Under the pieces are notes generated by a model. It saw nothing but the letters and a program-made list of their open reading frames with translations. It was not told the DNA's origin and did no database searches. The translations under genes were made by a program, and so were the position numbers. This document shows positions 41,707-50,271 of a DNA stretch of 50,517 nucleotides, piece by piece; position 1 is the first letter of the stretch, and the number at the start of each line of letters is the position of its first letter. The stretch covers positions 1 to 50,517 of the forward strand of contig JACDCD010000065.1 in NCBI GenBank assembly GCA_013694625.1. Reading direction: 5' to 3'. The stretch is from Actinomycetota bacterium (lineage in GTDB: Bacteria; Actinomycetota; CADDZG01; WHSQ01).

Positions 41707-42135
41707 ATGCTGACGGGATGGGCCCGGCGACTGCGCGTTTTTGCCACACTGATCGTTCCCATGGCCCTTGTTGCTGGTTCGGTCGGCGGAGAGGACGACC
41801 ACTTTCCCTTCGGCCCTTTCCGTATGTACGCGGTGACCACGAAACCCACCGGGAAGGCGTCGTCTCTGAGACTCGAAGGAGTGATCGGGGATGCGGAGCC
41901 CAGGGCCTTCAGAATTGCAGAAGTGGGGATGCGCCGCGCCGAGCTTCAATCTCAGCTCGTCTTCTACGGAGAAGTGATCCTCCCTCATCTGGCGTCGGCT
42001 TACAGACGACTGCACCCCGGCAAGCCGGCAGTAGAAGAACTGCGCGTCATATATCTCACCTACCGACTAGAAGGCGGCGCAACGGTGGGGAACCCCATTT
42101 CGCGCACAGCGCTGATCTGGAGAAGGCATGACTAA
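41707..42135 (+). CDS. Small membrane-anchored protein paired with an HTTM-like gene
   Basis: A 142-residue protein, not assigned to a named family. One N-terminal TM or signal-anchor (about 8-28) is followed by FPFGPFRMYAVTTKP, which resembles the W/F-P-F-x-x-(Y/F)-x-M-(F/Y) signature near HTTM and vitamin-K-carboxylase-like proteins. The rest forms a small outer domain ending RTALIWRRHD. It overlaps the next gene by 8 bp, so the two products probably work together. It starts 28 bp after the rhodanese gene. Confidence 0.65.
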   Translation: MLTGWARRLRVFATLIVPMALVAGSVGGEDDHFPFGPFRMYAVTTKPTGKASSLRLEGVIGDAEPRAFRIAEVGMRRAELQSQLVFYGEVILPHLASAYRRLHPGKPAVEELRVIYLTYRLEGGATVGNPISRTALIWRRHD

Positions 42136-43024
42136 TCGGGCGGCTACCTCGAGATCGAGCGCGCTGTTCAACCGATGGATCGATTGGTGGTTCGTCCCGC
42201 TGCCAATCGCACGGATCTTCTGGCTGCGCGTGTTCCTTTACGGCTTCGTCTTGGTCGATGTCCTGGTGACGACGTCGTGGGTGTCCATGCATGGGTCCGT
42301 ATCCCCCGAGCTCTATCGGCCCTTGTGGCTGGCGCGCGTCTTCGCTGTGCCGGCCCCGGGGCCGGCGTTCGTCATTGGCATGAAGGTCGCCCTCGTTGTC
42401 TGTGCCGGTGTGGCCATGACCGGGTGGCGGCCTCGGTTGACGGGGTCGATTGTCTTTCTTCTCTATCTCGAGTGGATGTTGATTGCCTTCTCCTACGGCA
42501 AGGTCAACCACGATCGAGTGGCGTTCCTGGTGGCTTTGGCCGTGTTACCGACGGTGGGGGAGGCCCGGCGAGAAGCAACGTTGAGCGACGCTGCGGGTTG
42601 GGCCATACGCTGCATTCAAGTCGCCGTAGTCCTGACCTACTTTCTGGCTGCGTACGCGAAGCTACGCTATGGAGGGATCGAATGGCTGAACGGAGCGACT
42701 CTGCTCCGCGCCGTGCTGCGACGCGGCACGTGGCTCGGAGATGAGCTGAGAGACTTCCCTTTGCTGTTGCGCGCCGGCCAATACGCCCTCGTGACGTTCG
42801 AATTGGCCTCGCCCCTTCTCCTGAGCCGGGGCAAGCTGCGGCTCATCTACCTTTGGCTGGCGGTGGCCTTCCATGTGGTGACGTGGTTGACCCTGAAGAT
42901 CTCCTTCTTGCCACACGTTATCTGTCTTCTGGCATTCACCCCGTTGGAATCTCTGCGCGAGCCTGTCCGCTTTGTGTCCCCGAAGTTACATAGGCGAGCA
43001 CCCCCGAGACTTGGATCTCCCTGA
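42128..43024 (+). CDS. HTTM-like integral membrane protein
   Basis: A 298-residue protein with about seven to eight hydrophobic helices. PIARIFWLRVFLYGFVLVDV near the start, the long loop with SVSPELYRPLWLARV, SYGKVNHDRVAFLVALAVL and YFLAAYAKLRYGGIEWLNG are typical of HTTM (horizontally transferred transmembrane) and vitamin-K gamma-carboxylase-like membrane domains. These act on partner proteins or lipids in ways still little known. Overlaps its small partner gene upstream and ends 27 bp before the convergent ornithine cyclodeaminase-family gene. Confidence 0.72.
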   Translation: MTNRAATSRSSALFNRWIDWWFVPLPIARIFWLRVFLYGFVLVDVLVTTSWVSMHGSVSPELYRPLWLARVFAVPAPGPAFVIGMKVALVVCAGVAMTGWRPRLTGSIVFLLYLEWMLIAFSYGKVNHDRVAFLVALAVLPTVGEARREATLSDAAGWAIRCIQVAVVLTYFLAAYAKLRYGGIEWLNGATLLRAVLRRGTWLGDELRDFPLLLRAGQYALVTFELASPLLLSRGKLRLIYLWLAVAFHVVTWLTLKISFLPHVICLLAFTPLESLREPVRFVSPKLHRRAPPRLGSP

Positions 43025-43051
43025 CACCGGACCGCGGCGCGCCGTCGGTTG

Positions 43052-44053
43052 CTATCGATACCGAAGAACGGTGCCAACGCCGGCCAGCTCGGCGCGCCGA
43101 AAGATCATGTGCGCGACGGCTATGTCGGTGGTAGCAAGCCCCCTGTGCCAGAAGAGAGTCCTCTCGGCGTCGGTCTCGCGTCCCGGTTTCTTTCCGGAAA
43201 CGATGTCCCCCAGTTCGGCGTGCAGCGTGGCTTCGCTCAACAAGCCGCTGTCGACGTGACGGCGGAGCGAACCGAACGGGCCCGCAGTGGCTTGTCCCCA
43301 GTCGTCCACGACGACTTTGTCCATCACCTCGGTGAGTGACAGCTCGACTGCGCTCACCGTTCCGTAGGGAACCACGAGGACTCCCGGAGCGACCCACTGC
43401 GTTTGCAGCAGAACTTCAGGCCTTGTCAGGCGCGTTGCCTCGACCATGATGTCGGCGCCCACGAGAGCCTCTTCACTTGTTGCCACTGCCCTTACGGGTT
43501 TACCGAGATGGGCGCCGAGACGGCCGGCGAAACCCTCGCGCGACTCGGCGCGCCGGCTTGTCACGCGTATCTCGTCGAAATCGAACAAGTCGTCGAGCAT
43601 CGCAATGTTCCACCAGGCGGTTCCCCGTGCCCCGATATGCCCGAGCACCTTGCTGTCCCGGCGGGCAAGATGCAGGGCTCCGAGCGCAGTTAGAGCGCCG
43701 GTCCGGGCGTCGGTGATCGTCGACGCGTCGATGATGGCGATGGGGGCGCCATTGGCCGGGTCGTAGAGGGTCACCAGCGCGAGCTCGCTGGGTAGGCCCC
43801 GGCGGTAGTTGTCGACGAAGTCCCCCACGACCTTCACGCCGCTGACGTTCTGCGGCCCGAGATGGGCACGCAGAACGTTGAAGTGGCCGGCCCCGTCGTT
43901 GGCCGGTACGAGGTGAACCCGGGGCTCGAGCACCACTTTGCCCTCGCCTTGGGCCAGCACAGCGCCTTCGACTGCGCCGAAAACCTCGGCACGGGTAATG
44001 GCAAGCGCATCGACGTCGGGCCCGGAGACAAACCGGAGCCACAGCTCGGTCAT
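43052..44053 (-). CDS. Ornithine cyclodeaminase / mu-crystallin family protein
   Basis: Rossmann-fold NAD(P) protein of 333 residues from ATG 44053 (GGAG nine bases upstream); an in-frame start at 44125 would run into the previous gene. The substrate-binding Lys in GVKVVGDF and the Arg in TITDARTGALTALGAL are kept. The nucleotide loop reads HIGARGTAWWNIAML, departing from the usual GxGxQA. Family members include ornithine cyclodeaminase (ornithine to proline), alanine dehydrogenase and the ectoine-catabolism EutC group. It is the last gene of an OpuC-type transporter operon (38 bp gap), so a role in osmolyte synthesis or breakdown is plausible. Confidence 0.85.
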   Translation of the reverse strand: MTELWLRFVSGPDVDALAITRAEVFGAVEGAVLAQGEGKVVLEPRVHLVPANDGAGHFNVLRAHLGPQNVSGVKVVGDFVDNYRRGLPSELALVTLYDPANGAPIAIIDASTITDARTGALTALGALHLARRDSKVLGHIGARGTAWWNIAMLDDLFDFDEIRVTSRRAESREGFAGRLGAHLGKPVRAVATSEEALVGADIMVEATRLTRPEVLLQTQWVAPGVLVVPYGTVSAVELSLTEVMDKVVVDDWGQATAGPFGSLRRHVDSGLLSEATLHAELGDIVSGKKPGRETDAERTLFWHRGLATTDIAVAHMIFRRAELAGVGTVLRYR

Positions 44054-44091
44054 TGGCTGTGGCTCCGGTCCTATTCCCGATGCGGGCAGTT

Positions 44092-45021
44092 CTAGCTGCC
44101 GATTAAGCCCTTCTCTTCGAGCCACGCCTTCCCTACATCCTGGGGATCTTCCTTGTCGACGTCGACCTTCTTGTTCAGCGCCGTTATCTCGGCCGTGGTC
44201 AGCTTTGCCGACATGTCGTTGAGCGCACTTTCGATCTCAGGGGTCGAGACATCTTCGGTGATGACCGGGATGATGTTCTCGGTGGGGATCAAAGGCTTGT
44301 CCTCTTCGAGTAACACCCAGCCCTTCTGATCGATGATTCCCTGCGTCGAAAAGAATCTTGCCACATCGATCTGTTCGCTCTCTAATGCGTTGGAAGTCAG
44401 TGGGCCACCTGCGTCGAGCGCACGGAACTCGGCGAACTCTATCCCGTAGACTTCTTTGAGCCCCGGGAGTCCAACGAAGCGCTCCTTTTCCTCGGGAGGC
44501 CCTCCCGCCGTGAGCTCATCCGCCACCGGCGCAAGGTCGGAAACTGTCTCGAGGTTGTACTTCTCGGCCGTCTCCGGTGTGACCACCAACGCGTCCTGGT
44601 CTTGCGCGGGAGCCGGCTCGAGCACCTTGATGCCGTCGGGCTCGAGCGCGTCGCGCAGCCCGGCGACGAGCTCGTCGCCGTCACTGCTGGCTTCGGCTTC
44701 CTCACCGGTTACAAAGGTGGTGAGTGCGCCCGTGTATTCGGGCACAAGGTTGACATCCCCCTCCTCCAACGCCGGAAAGAGAACCTCGCGCGATGCCAGC
44801 GGCTGCTTGAGCTCGACCTCGCCCCCGGCATCCTCCACGACGAGCGCGTACATCTCCTGCAGGATGATGTTCTCTGTGAACTCGACAGCCCCGACAACTA
44901 TCGGGCCCGAGTCTCCCGAACCGGAGCTCGGGGCGGCGTCCTCCTCCGCAGCACAACCAGCGCCCAAAAGCGCCAGTGCGGTAAATGCCGCAGCGGCCTT
45001 GCGAGTAACGGTGCCTCTCAT
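44092..45021 (-). CDS. opuCC: Glycine betaine/choline-type ABC transporter, substrate-binding lipoprotein
   Basis: A 309-residue lipoprotein: signal peptide with lipobox LLGAGC (lipid-modified Cys about residue 23), then an acidic Ser/Gly linker. The OpuAC-type fold begins PIVVGAVEFTENIILQEMYA and contains VNLVPEYTGALTTFV and FGF-free betaine-pocket regions typical of the choline/betaine class. ATG 45021 has AGGGG upstream. It receives compatible solutes for the permeases encoded just before it. The exact substrate cannot be fixed from sequence alone. Confidence 0.9.
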   Translation of the reverse strand: MRGTVTRKAAAAFTALALLGAGCAAEEDAAPSSGSGDSGPIVVGAVEFTENIILQEMYALVVEDAGGEVELKQPLASREVLFPALEEGDVNLVPEYTGALTTFVTGEEAEASSDGDELVAGLRDALEPDGIKVLEPAPAQDQDALVVTPETAEKYNLETVSDLAPVADELTAGGPPEEKERFVGLPGLKEVYGIEFAEFRALDAGGPLTSNALESEQIDVARFFSTQGIIDQKGWVLLEEDKPLIPTENIIPVITEDVSTPEIESALNDMSAKLTTAEITALNKKVDVDKEDPQDVGKAWLEEKGLIGS

Positions 45022-45051
45022 GTGGTCCCCTCTCTCAGATGGCCATTTACG

Positions 45052-45780
45052 TCATGCTCCGGAGCTTGCAACTCCGGCTCTCCCACTCATTTTTGCGTCG
45101 ACTGCCGCAGTAGCGTTGCGTTTCGCCAAGCCCTTCGGGACGATAACTGCCTGCACGCGGGCCAGCGCGAATTCGGTGATCAGTGACAAGGCGGCGATGA
45201 GGAGCGCACCGCCTGTCAATTGCTCGTAGTCCTGCAACGCGAGGCCGTCGAACAGGAAACGGCCCAGGCCCCCGAAGCTCAAGTACGCAGCAAGAGTGGC
45301 GGTAGCGACAACTTGCACGGCAGAAGTGCGGAGGCCGGCCATGATCAACGGCAAAGCCACTGGAATCTCGACCCGGGTGAGAATCTGCCACCCCGTCATT
45401 CCCATTCCACCAGCAGCGTCACGCACCTCCCGGTTGACGTTGCGGATTCCGATATAGGTGTTGGTGACAATGGGTGGGATGGCAAGCGCAACGAGGGCAA
45501 TCATCACAGGCACGATGTTCAAGCCCAAGAGGATGAATGCCATGATGATCAAACCGAGGGACGGGATGGCCCGCCCGATGTTGGCGATGTTGATGGCTAA
45601 TAGCCCTCCGCGCCCCGTATGCCCCAGATAGAGCGAAATTGGCAGAGCGATCAAAGCGGCTATGAGTGTGGCCGCGACTGAGTACTGAATGTGCTCCCAG
45701 GTGCGTATGGGTATGCCGCTGGTTCCCTGCCAGTTGAGGGGGTCCGTGAACCACGCCAGCAGCTCGCTCAGGAAGGTCAT
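45052..45780 (-). CDS. opuCD: OpuC-type ABC transporter permease (second)
   Basis: A 242-residue inner-membrane permease with about five to six TM helices. It has the binding-protein-dependent transport EAA-loop, seen as EVRDAAGGMGMTGWQILTRVEIPVALPLIMAGLR (quoted in parts: DAAGGMGMT, EIPVALPLIMAGL). Its ATG overlaps the stop of the first permease by 4 bp, so the pair is translationally coupled. Forms the heterodimeric channel of the betaine-type transporter. Confidence 0.92.
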   Translation of the reverse strand: MTFLSELLAWFTDPLNWQGTSGIPIRTWEHIQYSVAATLIAALIALPISLYLGHTGRGGLLAINIANIGRAIPSLGLIIMAFILLGLNIVPVMIALVALAIPPIVTNTYIGIRNVNREVRDAAGGMGMTGWQILTRVEIPVALPLIMAGLRTSAVQVVATATLAAYLSFGGLGRFLFDGLALQDYEQLTGGALLIAALSLITEFALARVQAVIVPKGLAKRNATAAVDAKMSGRAGVASSGA

Positions 45781-46418
45781 CGGCCACCTGCCCCCCGCGC
45801 CCAGGGGGTAAGCATGCGCTGGGCGCCCACCAATGCCACGTCGGCAACAACCGCAAATAGGACCGATAGTGTGAACCCGACAATGATCGGCGTTCCGAAA
45901 GCCTGCCTGAAGCCGTCGATGAACAGCGCACCCAGTCCCCCGAAACCGATCAGAGCCGTGATGGTCACCAATCCGATGGTGGTGACCACGGCTATACGGA
46001 TCCCGGCGATGATGACCGGGAGAGCGATGGGAAGCTCCACCCGGAAAAGTTGTTTGAACCGCCGGTACCCCATTGCCTCGGCCGCCTCGCGGACTTCTCG
46101 TGGGACACCCCTCAGCCCCTCGACGGTGTTACGCACCAGCACCAGAAGGGTGTAGATCGTCAACGCGATCAGGCAGGTCGTGGCTGTCGGGCCGGTAAAG
46201 GGCATCATCAGCATGAACAAAGCGATTGAAGGAATGGTGAACAAGATGCCGGTAAGCCCGAGTATAGGCGTGTAGAGACGGGGCCACCGGGTAGCTGCAA
46301 GGGCCAACGGAAAGGCAATGGCAAACCCGTACACGAGGGCGAGCAGCGTGAACTGCGCGTGCTGGAAAAATAGCGATTGGATCTCGTCGAGGTGATCTTG
46401 AACCCAGCCCCAGTCCAT
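45777..46418 (-). CDS. opuCB: OpuC-type ABC transporter permease (first)
   Basis: A 213-residue permease with about five TM helices. The EAA loop is visible as EAAEAMGYRRFKQLF followed by RVELPIALPVIIAGIR. It begins 2 bases before the end of the ATPase gene region (a gap of 1 bp) and overlaps the second permease by 4 bp. The two permeases share their EAA-loop pattern but only modest overall similarity. Confidence 0.92.
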   Translation of the reverse strand: MDWGWVQDHLDEIQSLFFQHAQFTLLALVYGFAIAFPLALAATRWPRLYTPILGLTGILFTIPSIALFMLMMPFTGPTATTCLIALTIYTLLVLVRNTVEGLRGVPREVREAAEAMGYRRFKQLFRVELPIALPVIIAGIRIAVVTTIGLVTITALIGFGGLGALFIDGFRQAFGTPIIVGFTLSVLFAVVADVALVGAQRMLTPWARGAGGR

Positions 46419-46419
46419 A

Positions 46420-47535
46420 TCAGTCTGGCGTGTGCTGCGCGGGCTTGGACAACTCTTCGTTGATGAGCCTATGGGTGACGATCCCCTCGTAGATGCCGCC
46501 TTCGCCCACGCGTGCAGCGACCCCGGTGCGAGAGGTGACCATGGCGTTCAGTGCGGTCCTTAACGAGTCGCCGCTCTTGACCTCGGCACTGAAAGCGTGA
46601 ATGTTGCCTTCGCCGACGTTGCGTTGTCCGTTGAGCTCTTCGATAGACACCCAGCCTCTTAGGTGCCGTGCGTCATCGACCACAACGACCCAGTCGGTGT
46701 TTGCGTCACCGGCAACCTCTGAGGCATGCGCACGTGTGTCTTCGAGAGTGACTACGGGGCCGCTCTGCGCATCGACGTCGCTCACCGAGATGAGAGCCAG
46801 TTGCTTGAGGCCCCTTTCTCCACCAAGGAAATCGGCGACGAATTCGTTGGCTGGGGATGCCAGCATCTCCTCGGGAGTTGCATACTGCTCGAGGTGGCCC
46901 CCCTGGCTCAACAGGGCGATGCGGTCTCCCATCTTGATGGCCTCATCGATATCGTGCGTCACGAATACGATGGTTTTCTGCACCTCTTGCTGGAGGCGGA
47001 GGAACTCCTCCTGCAGGCGCGTTCGCACGATTGGATCGACGGCGCCGAAGGGTTCGTCCATGAGCATGATCGGCGGGTCGACGGCAAGGGCGCGCGCCAC
47101 ACCCACCCGCTGCTGCTGCCCACCCGAGAGCTCATGAGGATAGCGGTCGCCGGAATCTTCCTGCAGCCCCACGACTTCGATCAGTTCGTCGACTCGCTCC
47201 TGGGTCCGCTTCTTGTCCCACCCGACGAGCCCGGGGACGGTCCCGATGTTTTCACGTATCGTGCGGTGGGGGAAGAGTCCGATCTGCTGGATGACATAGC
47301 CGATGCGCCTGCGAAGCTCGGCCGGGTCCTCCTTCAGGATGTTCTTCCCGTCGACTTCGATGACCCCATCTGTAGGTTCGATCATGCGGTTCACCATTCG
47401 AAGGGTGGTGGTCTTGCCGCAGCCTGAAGGGCCGACGAACACGGCGATCTCGCCGTCGGGCACCTCTAGGCTCAAGCTGTCGACGGCCGTAGTGCCATCG
47501 GCAAAGCGTTTGCTAACGGAGTTGAACGTGATCAT
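46420..47535 (-). CDS. opuCA: OpuC-type ABC transporter ATP-binding protein with CBS domains
   Basis: ATPase of a compatible-solute importer. ATG 47535 (MITFNSVSKRFADG) has GGGAG six bases upstream and is preferred to GTG 47547; 371 residues. Walker A GPSGCGKTTT (about 36-45), signature LSGGQQQRVGVARAL, Walker B IMLMDEPFGAVDP and the His loop VFVTHDIDEA are complete. Residues about 250-365 form two CBS domains (WVSIEELNGQ; LRTALNAMVTSRTGVAAR), which in OpuA-type transporters sense ionic strength or c-di-AMP. First gene of the five-gene operon; a -10-like TATAGT lies about 80 bp upstream on the minus strand. Confidence 0.95.
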   Translation of the reverse strand: MITFNSVSKRFADGTTAVDSLSLEVPDGEIAVFVGPSGCGKTTTLRMVNRMIEPTDGVIEVDGKNILKEDPAELRRRIGYVIQQIGLFPHRTIRENIGTVPGLVGWDKKRTQERVDELIEVVGLQEDSGDRYPHELSGGQQQRVGVARALAVDPPIMLMDEPFGAVDPIVRTRLQEEFLRLQQEVQKTIVFVTHDIDEAIKMGDRIALLSQGGHLEQYATPEEMLASPANEFVADFLGGERGLKQLALISVSDVDAQSGPVVTLEDTRAHASEVAGDANTDWVVVVDDARHLRGWVSIEELNGQRNVGEGNIHAFSAEVKSGDSLRTALNAMVTSRTGVAARVGEGGIYEGIVTHRLINEELSKPAQHTPD

Positions 47536-47612
47536 GAAGGCTCCCACTGCTGCGGTCCAGTTTGTCCCTGCCCTAAGCAGGCCTTCAAGGTGCTCTGCGG
47601 CCTCAAAGCGGA

Positions 47613-47618
47613 ACTATA
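47613..47618 (-). promoter_or_regulatory. Possible -10 element of the opuC operon
   Basis: TATAGT on the minus strand (5 of 6 to TATAAT), 78 bp before opuCA. No clear -35 stands 16-18 bp upstream. The 175-bp spacer between opuCA and hutF should contain promoters for both directions. Confidence 0.3.
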
Positions 47619-47710
47619 CAGGGGAGCGGCATACTACGGCGGTCGCAGAGAATTCGGCCAGGCGATCTAAGCCTTGATCCTGACATGGAGGACCAGAAGT
47701 CGATTCGACC

Positions 47711-49084
47711 TTGAGGCCGGCTCCGTCCGGCGCTCATCGGTATCTGGCCGAGCTGGCCTGGCTGGGCGGGCCGTCTCCGGTTGTAGAGAAGGAAGTCCTG
47801 CTGGAGGTTCACAACGGTCGCATTGCGGCCGTCACCCACCAGGCCGGCCCCCGGCGCGACGGTGTGGTTCGGCTCGCGGGCCTGACCATCCCGGGTCTCG
47901 CCAACGCGCATTCCCACGCTTTCCAGCGCGCCCTGCGGGGACGAACCCATGGCCGAACCTCCAATGGGGACTTCTGGAGCTGGCGGGACGCGATGTACGG
48001 ACTGGCGGCGCGCCTCGATCCGGAGCGCCTCTTGGCTTTGGCACGGGCTGTTTACGGCGAGATGGCGCTGGCGGGGATCTGTGCAGTGGGGGAATTCCAC
48101 TATCTCCACCACTCTCCGTCGGGGCGGCCCTACGGAGAGGCGAATGTCATGGGCGGCGCTCTCGTACAGGCGGCATCGGAGGCGGGGGTCAGACTCACTC
48201 TTCTCGACACGTGCTATCTGCGGGGTGGCTTTGACCGTCCGCTCGACGGCCCTCAGAAGCGCTTCGGCGACCGGGACGCTCACGCGTGGGCCCGGCGCGC
48301 CGACCTGATTGAAGTCCCCGACGACACCGTGATCGGGGCCGCCATTCACAGCGTGAGGGCCGTGGATCCCGGTTCGATGGAGGTCGTGCGGGAGTGGGCG
48401 GACGGACGCGGTGCCCCTCTTCACGTCCACGTGTCCGAGCAGCGCGCTGAGAACGAGGCTTGCCTAGCAGCGACCGGCCGCACTCCCGTCGGACTGCTAG
48501 AGGCCTCGGGGGTCCTCGGGCCGACGACGACCGTGGTGCACGCCACGCACCTGAGCGGAGACGACATCGCCCGGCTGGGGGCGAGTTCGACCCGGGTCTG
48601 TTTGTGTCCCACCACCGAGCGGGATCTAGCCGACGGGGTCGGGCCCGCCGCCGCACTGGTGACGGCGGGAAGCCCACTGTGTTTCGGCAGCGACAGCCAC
48701 GCGGTGGTGGACCTCTTCGAGGAAGCGCGCGCCGTGGAGCTCGACGAGCGCCTGGTCACCGAACGCCGGGGTCACCACAGCGCCGTCGACCTGCTCCAGG
48801 CCGCAACGGCGGGCGGAATGCGGTCCCTTGGGAGGAGCGGTGGCGTACTCGAGCCCGGCGCGCCGGCGGACTTCGTTACGGTGCGACTCGACTCTCCGCG
48901 CACCGCCGGCGCCGGCGCGCCGGGGTTACTGGACCATCTTGTTTTCGCCGCGAGTGGCGCCGACGTCACCCACGTCGTCACCGAAGGCCGCCCTGTCGTC
49001 GTCGACGGAGCGCACGTTGGGCTGGTCGACGTGGGACACGCCCTCGCTGAAGCGATCACACCACTGTTCGAGGAGCAGCCATGA
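47711..49084 (+). CDS. hutF: Formimidoylglutamate deiminase
   Basis: Amidohydrolase of histidine degradation, turning N-formimidoyl-L-glutamate into N-formylglutamate and ammonia. The 457 residues have the metal site LANAHSHAFQRALRG (HxH, about 65-75), FHYLHH, LHVHVSEQRAENEAC and GSDSHAVVDLFEEAR. TTG 47711 is the only possible start after an in-frame stop, and it overlaps the end of a 9-codon open frame (47685-47714). The stop overlaps hutI by 4 bp. HutF implies the five-step hut route; hutH, hutU and hutG are not in the window. Confidence 0.92.
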   Translation: MRPAPSGAHRYLAELAWLGGPSPVVEKEVLLEVHNGRIAAVTHQAGPRRDGVVRLAGLTIPGLANAHSHAFQRALRGRTHGRTSNGDFWSWRDAMYGLAARLDPERLLALARAVYGEMALAGICAVGEFHYLHHSPSGRPYGEANVMGGALVQAASEAGVRLTLLDTCYLRGGFDRPLDGPQKRFGDRDAHAWARRADLIEVPDDTVIGAAIHSVRAVDPGSMEVVREWADGRGAPLHVHVSEQRAENEACLAATGRTPVGLLEASGVLGPTTTVVHATHLSGDDIARLGASSTRVCLCPTTERDLADGVGPAAALVTAGSPLCFGSDSHAVVDLFEEARAVELDERLVTERRGHHSAVDLLQAATAGGMRSLGRSGGVLEPGAPADFVTVRLDSPRTAGAGAPGLLDHLVFAASGADVTHVVTEGRPVVVDGAHVGLVDVGHALAEAITPLFEEQP

Positions 49085-50271
49085 GACTTCTGAACCACAT
49101 CGGCCGGCTCTACACCGGCACCCGCCTAGGAGTGGTGGAGAACGCGGTCCTGGCGATCGAGGGAGATCGGATCGCCTGGGCCGGTCCGGCGGAACCGGGG
49201 CCGCCGCAGGAGGTGCGCACCCGAATCGAGGAGGAGGACAGCTGCGGGGGCGCGCTGGTGACCCCGGGGTTCATCGACGCCCATACCCACCCGGTTTACG
49301 CCGGCGATCGTATGGCCGAGATCGCCCAGAGATCCGCGGGCGAATCCTACGAGAATATCGCCGGCGCGGGAGGAGGGATCGGCGCCACCGTCGCGGCCAC
49401 GCGACAGGAGCCGGCCCGGGAACTTCGGGAGTTGGTGGCAGGGCGGTTAAGCGCCTGGCTCCGGGATGGGACCACGACGATCGAGGCCAAGACCGGGTAC
49501 CACCTCGAACGGGAGGGGGAGCTCGATGCGGTCGGCATCCTGACGGAGCTCGGCCTCGATCCCAGCCTTCCCCGGGTGGAGTCAACCTTTCTGGGCGCCC
49601 ATGCGGTGCCGCCCGGCGGCGTCGCAGACACCTTCATCGACGAGGTGGTCGAATGGTGTGGCCCGGCGGCGGCCGCAGGGGCTCGTTTCTGCGACGTGTT
49701 CTGTGACGAAGGCTATTTCTCGGTGCCTCAATCCAGAAAGGTGCTCGCGGCGGGCAAGCGGGCCGGGCTCATCCCCCGGATACACGCAGACGAGCTCGCC
49801 CACAGCGGTGGCAGCCTTCTGGCGGCAGAGCTCGGCGCCCAATCGGCCGACCATCTCCTCTACGCCGACGAAGACGATGCGCGTGCCCTTGCTGAGGCGG
49901 GCGTGGTGGCGACGCTGGCGCCGGGCACGGCGCTCGCCATGGGCCGGATGCCCCCGGTGCACACCTTTCTGGACGCCGGAGTCACCCTGGCGCTGGGGAC
50001 CGACCACAACCCCGGGACCTGCGGGGCGACCAGCATGAGCCTCGTGGTTGCCCTTGCGGTGGCCGCCTTCGGGTTGTCGGTGGACGAGGCCCTGGCCGCG
50101 GTAACAGTGGGCGGCGCCCGCTCGTTGGGCCTGAAGGACCGAGGGACTGTCGAGGCCGGGAAGCTGGCAGACCTTGTGGTGTGGGATGCAGAGCACGAAG
50201 GCGCGTTCGCCTGGTCCTACGGTCTCGCCCCGCTAGAGGTCATGCTCGGAGGAAGGGTCACCGCCCGGTAG
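49081..50271 (+). CDS. hutI: Imidazolonepropionase
   Basis: Hydrolyses imidazolone-5-propionate to N-formimidoyl-L-glutamate, the substrate of the HutF encoded just upstream. The 396 residues are of usual length. The metal ligands are in PGFIDAHTHPVYAG (HxH, about 65-67), FLGAHAVP, IHADELAHSGG and LGTDHNPGT. ATGA overlap with hutF indicates one operon. Its 3' end overlaps the convergent DUF1684 gene by 39 bp. Confidence 0.96.
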   Translation: MRLLNHIGRLYTGTRLGVVENAVLAIEGDRIAWAGPAEPGPPQEVRTRIEEEDSCGGALVTPGFIDAHTHPVYAGDRMAEIAQRSAGESYENIAGAGGGIGATVAATRQEPARELRELVAGRLSAWLRDGTTTIEAKTGYHLEREGELDAVGILTELGLDPSLPRVESTFLGAHAVPPGGVADTFIDEVVEWCGPAAAAGARFCDVFCDEGYFSVPQSRKVLAAGKRAGLIPRIHADELAHSGGSLLAAELGAQSADHLLYADEDDARALAEAGVVATLAPGTALAMGRMPPVHTFLDAGVTLALGTDHNPGTCGATSMSLVVALAVAAFGLSVDEALAAVTVGGARSLGLKDRGTVEAGKLADLVVWDAEHEGAFAWSYGLAPLEVMLGGRVTAR

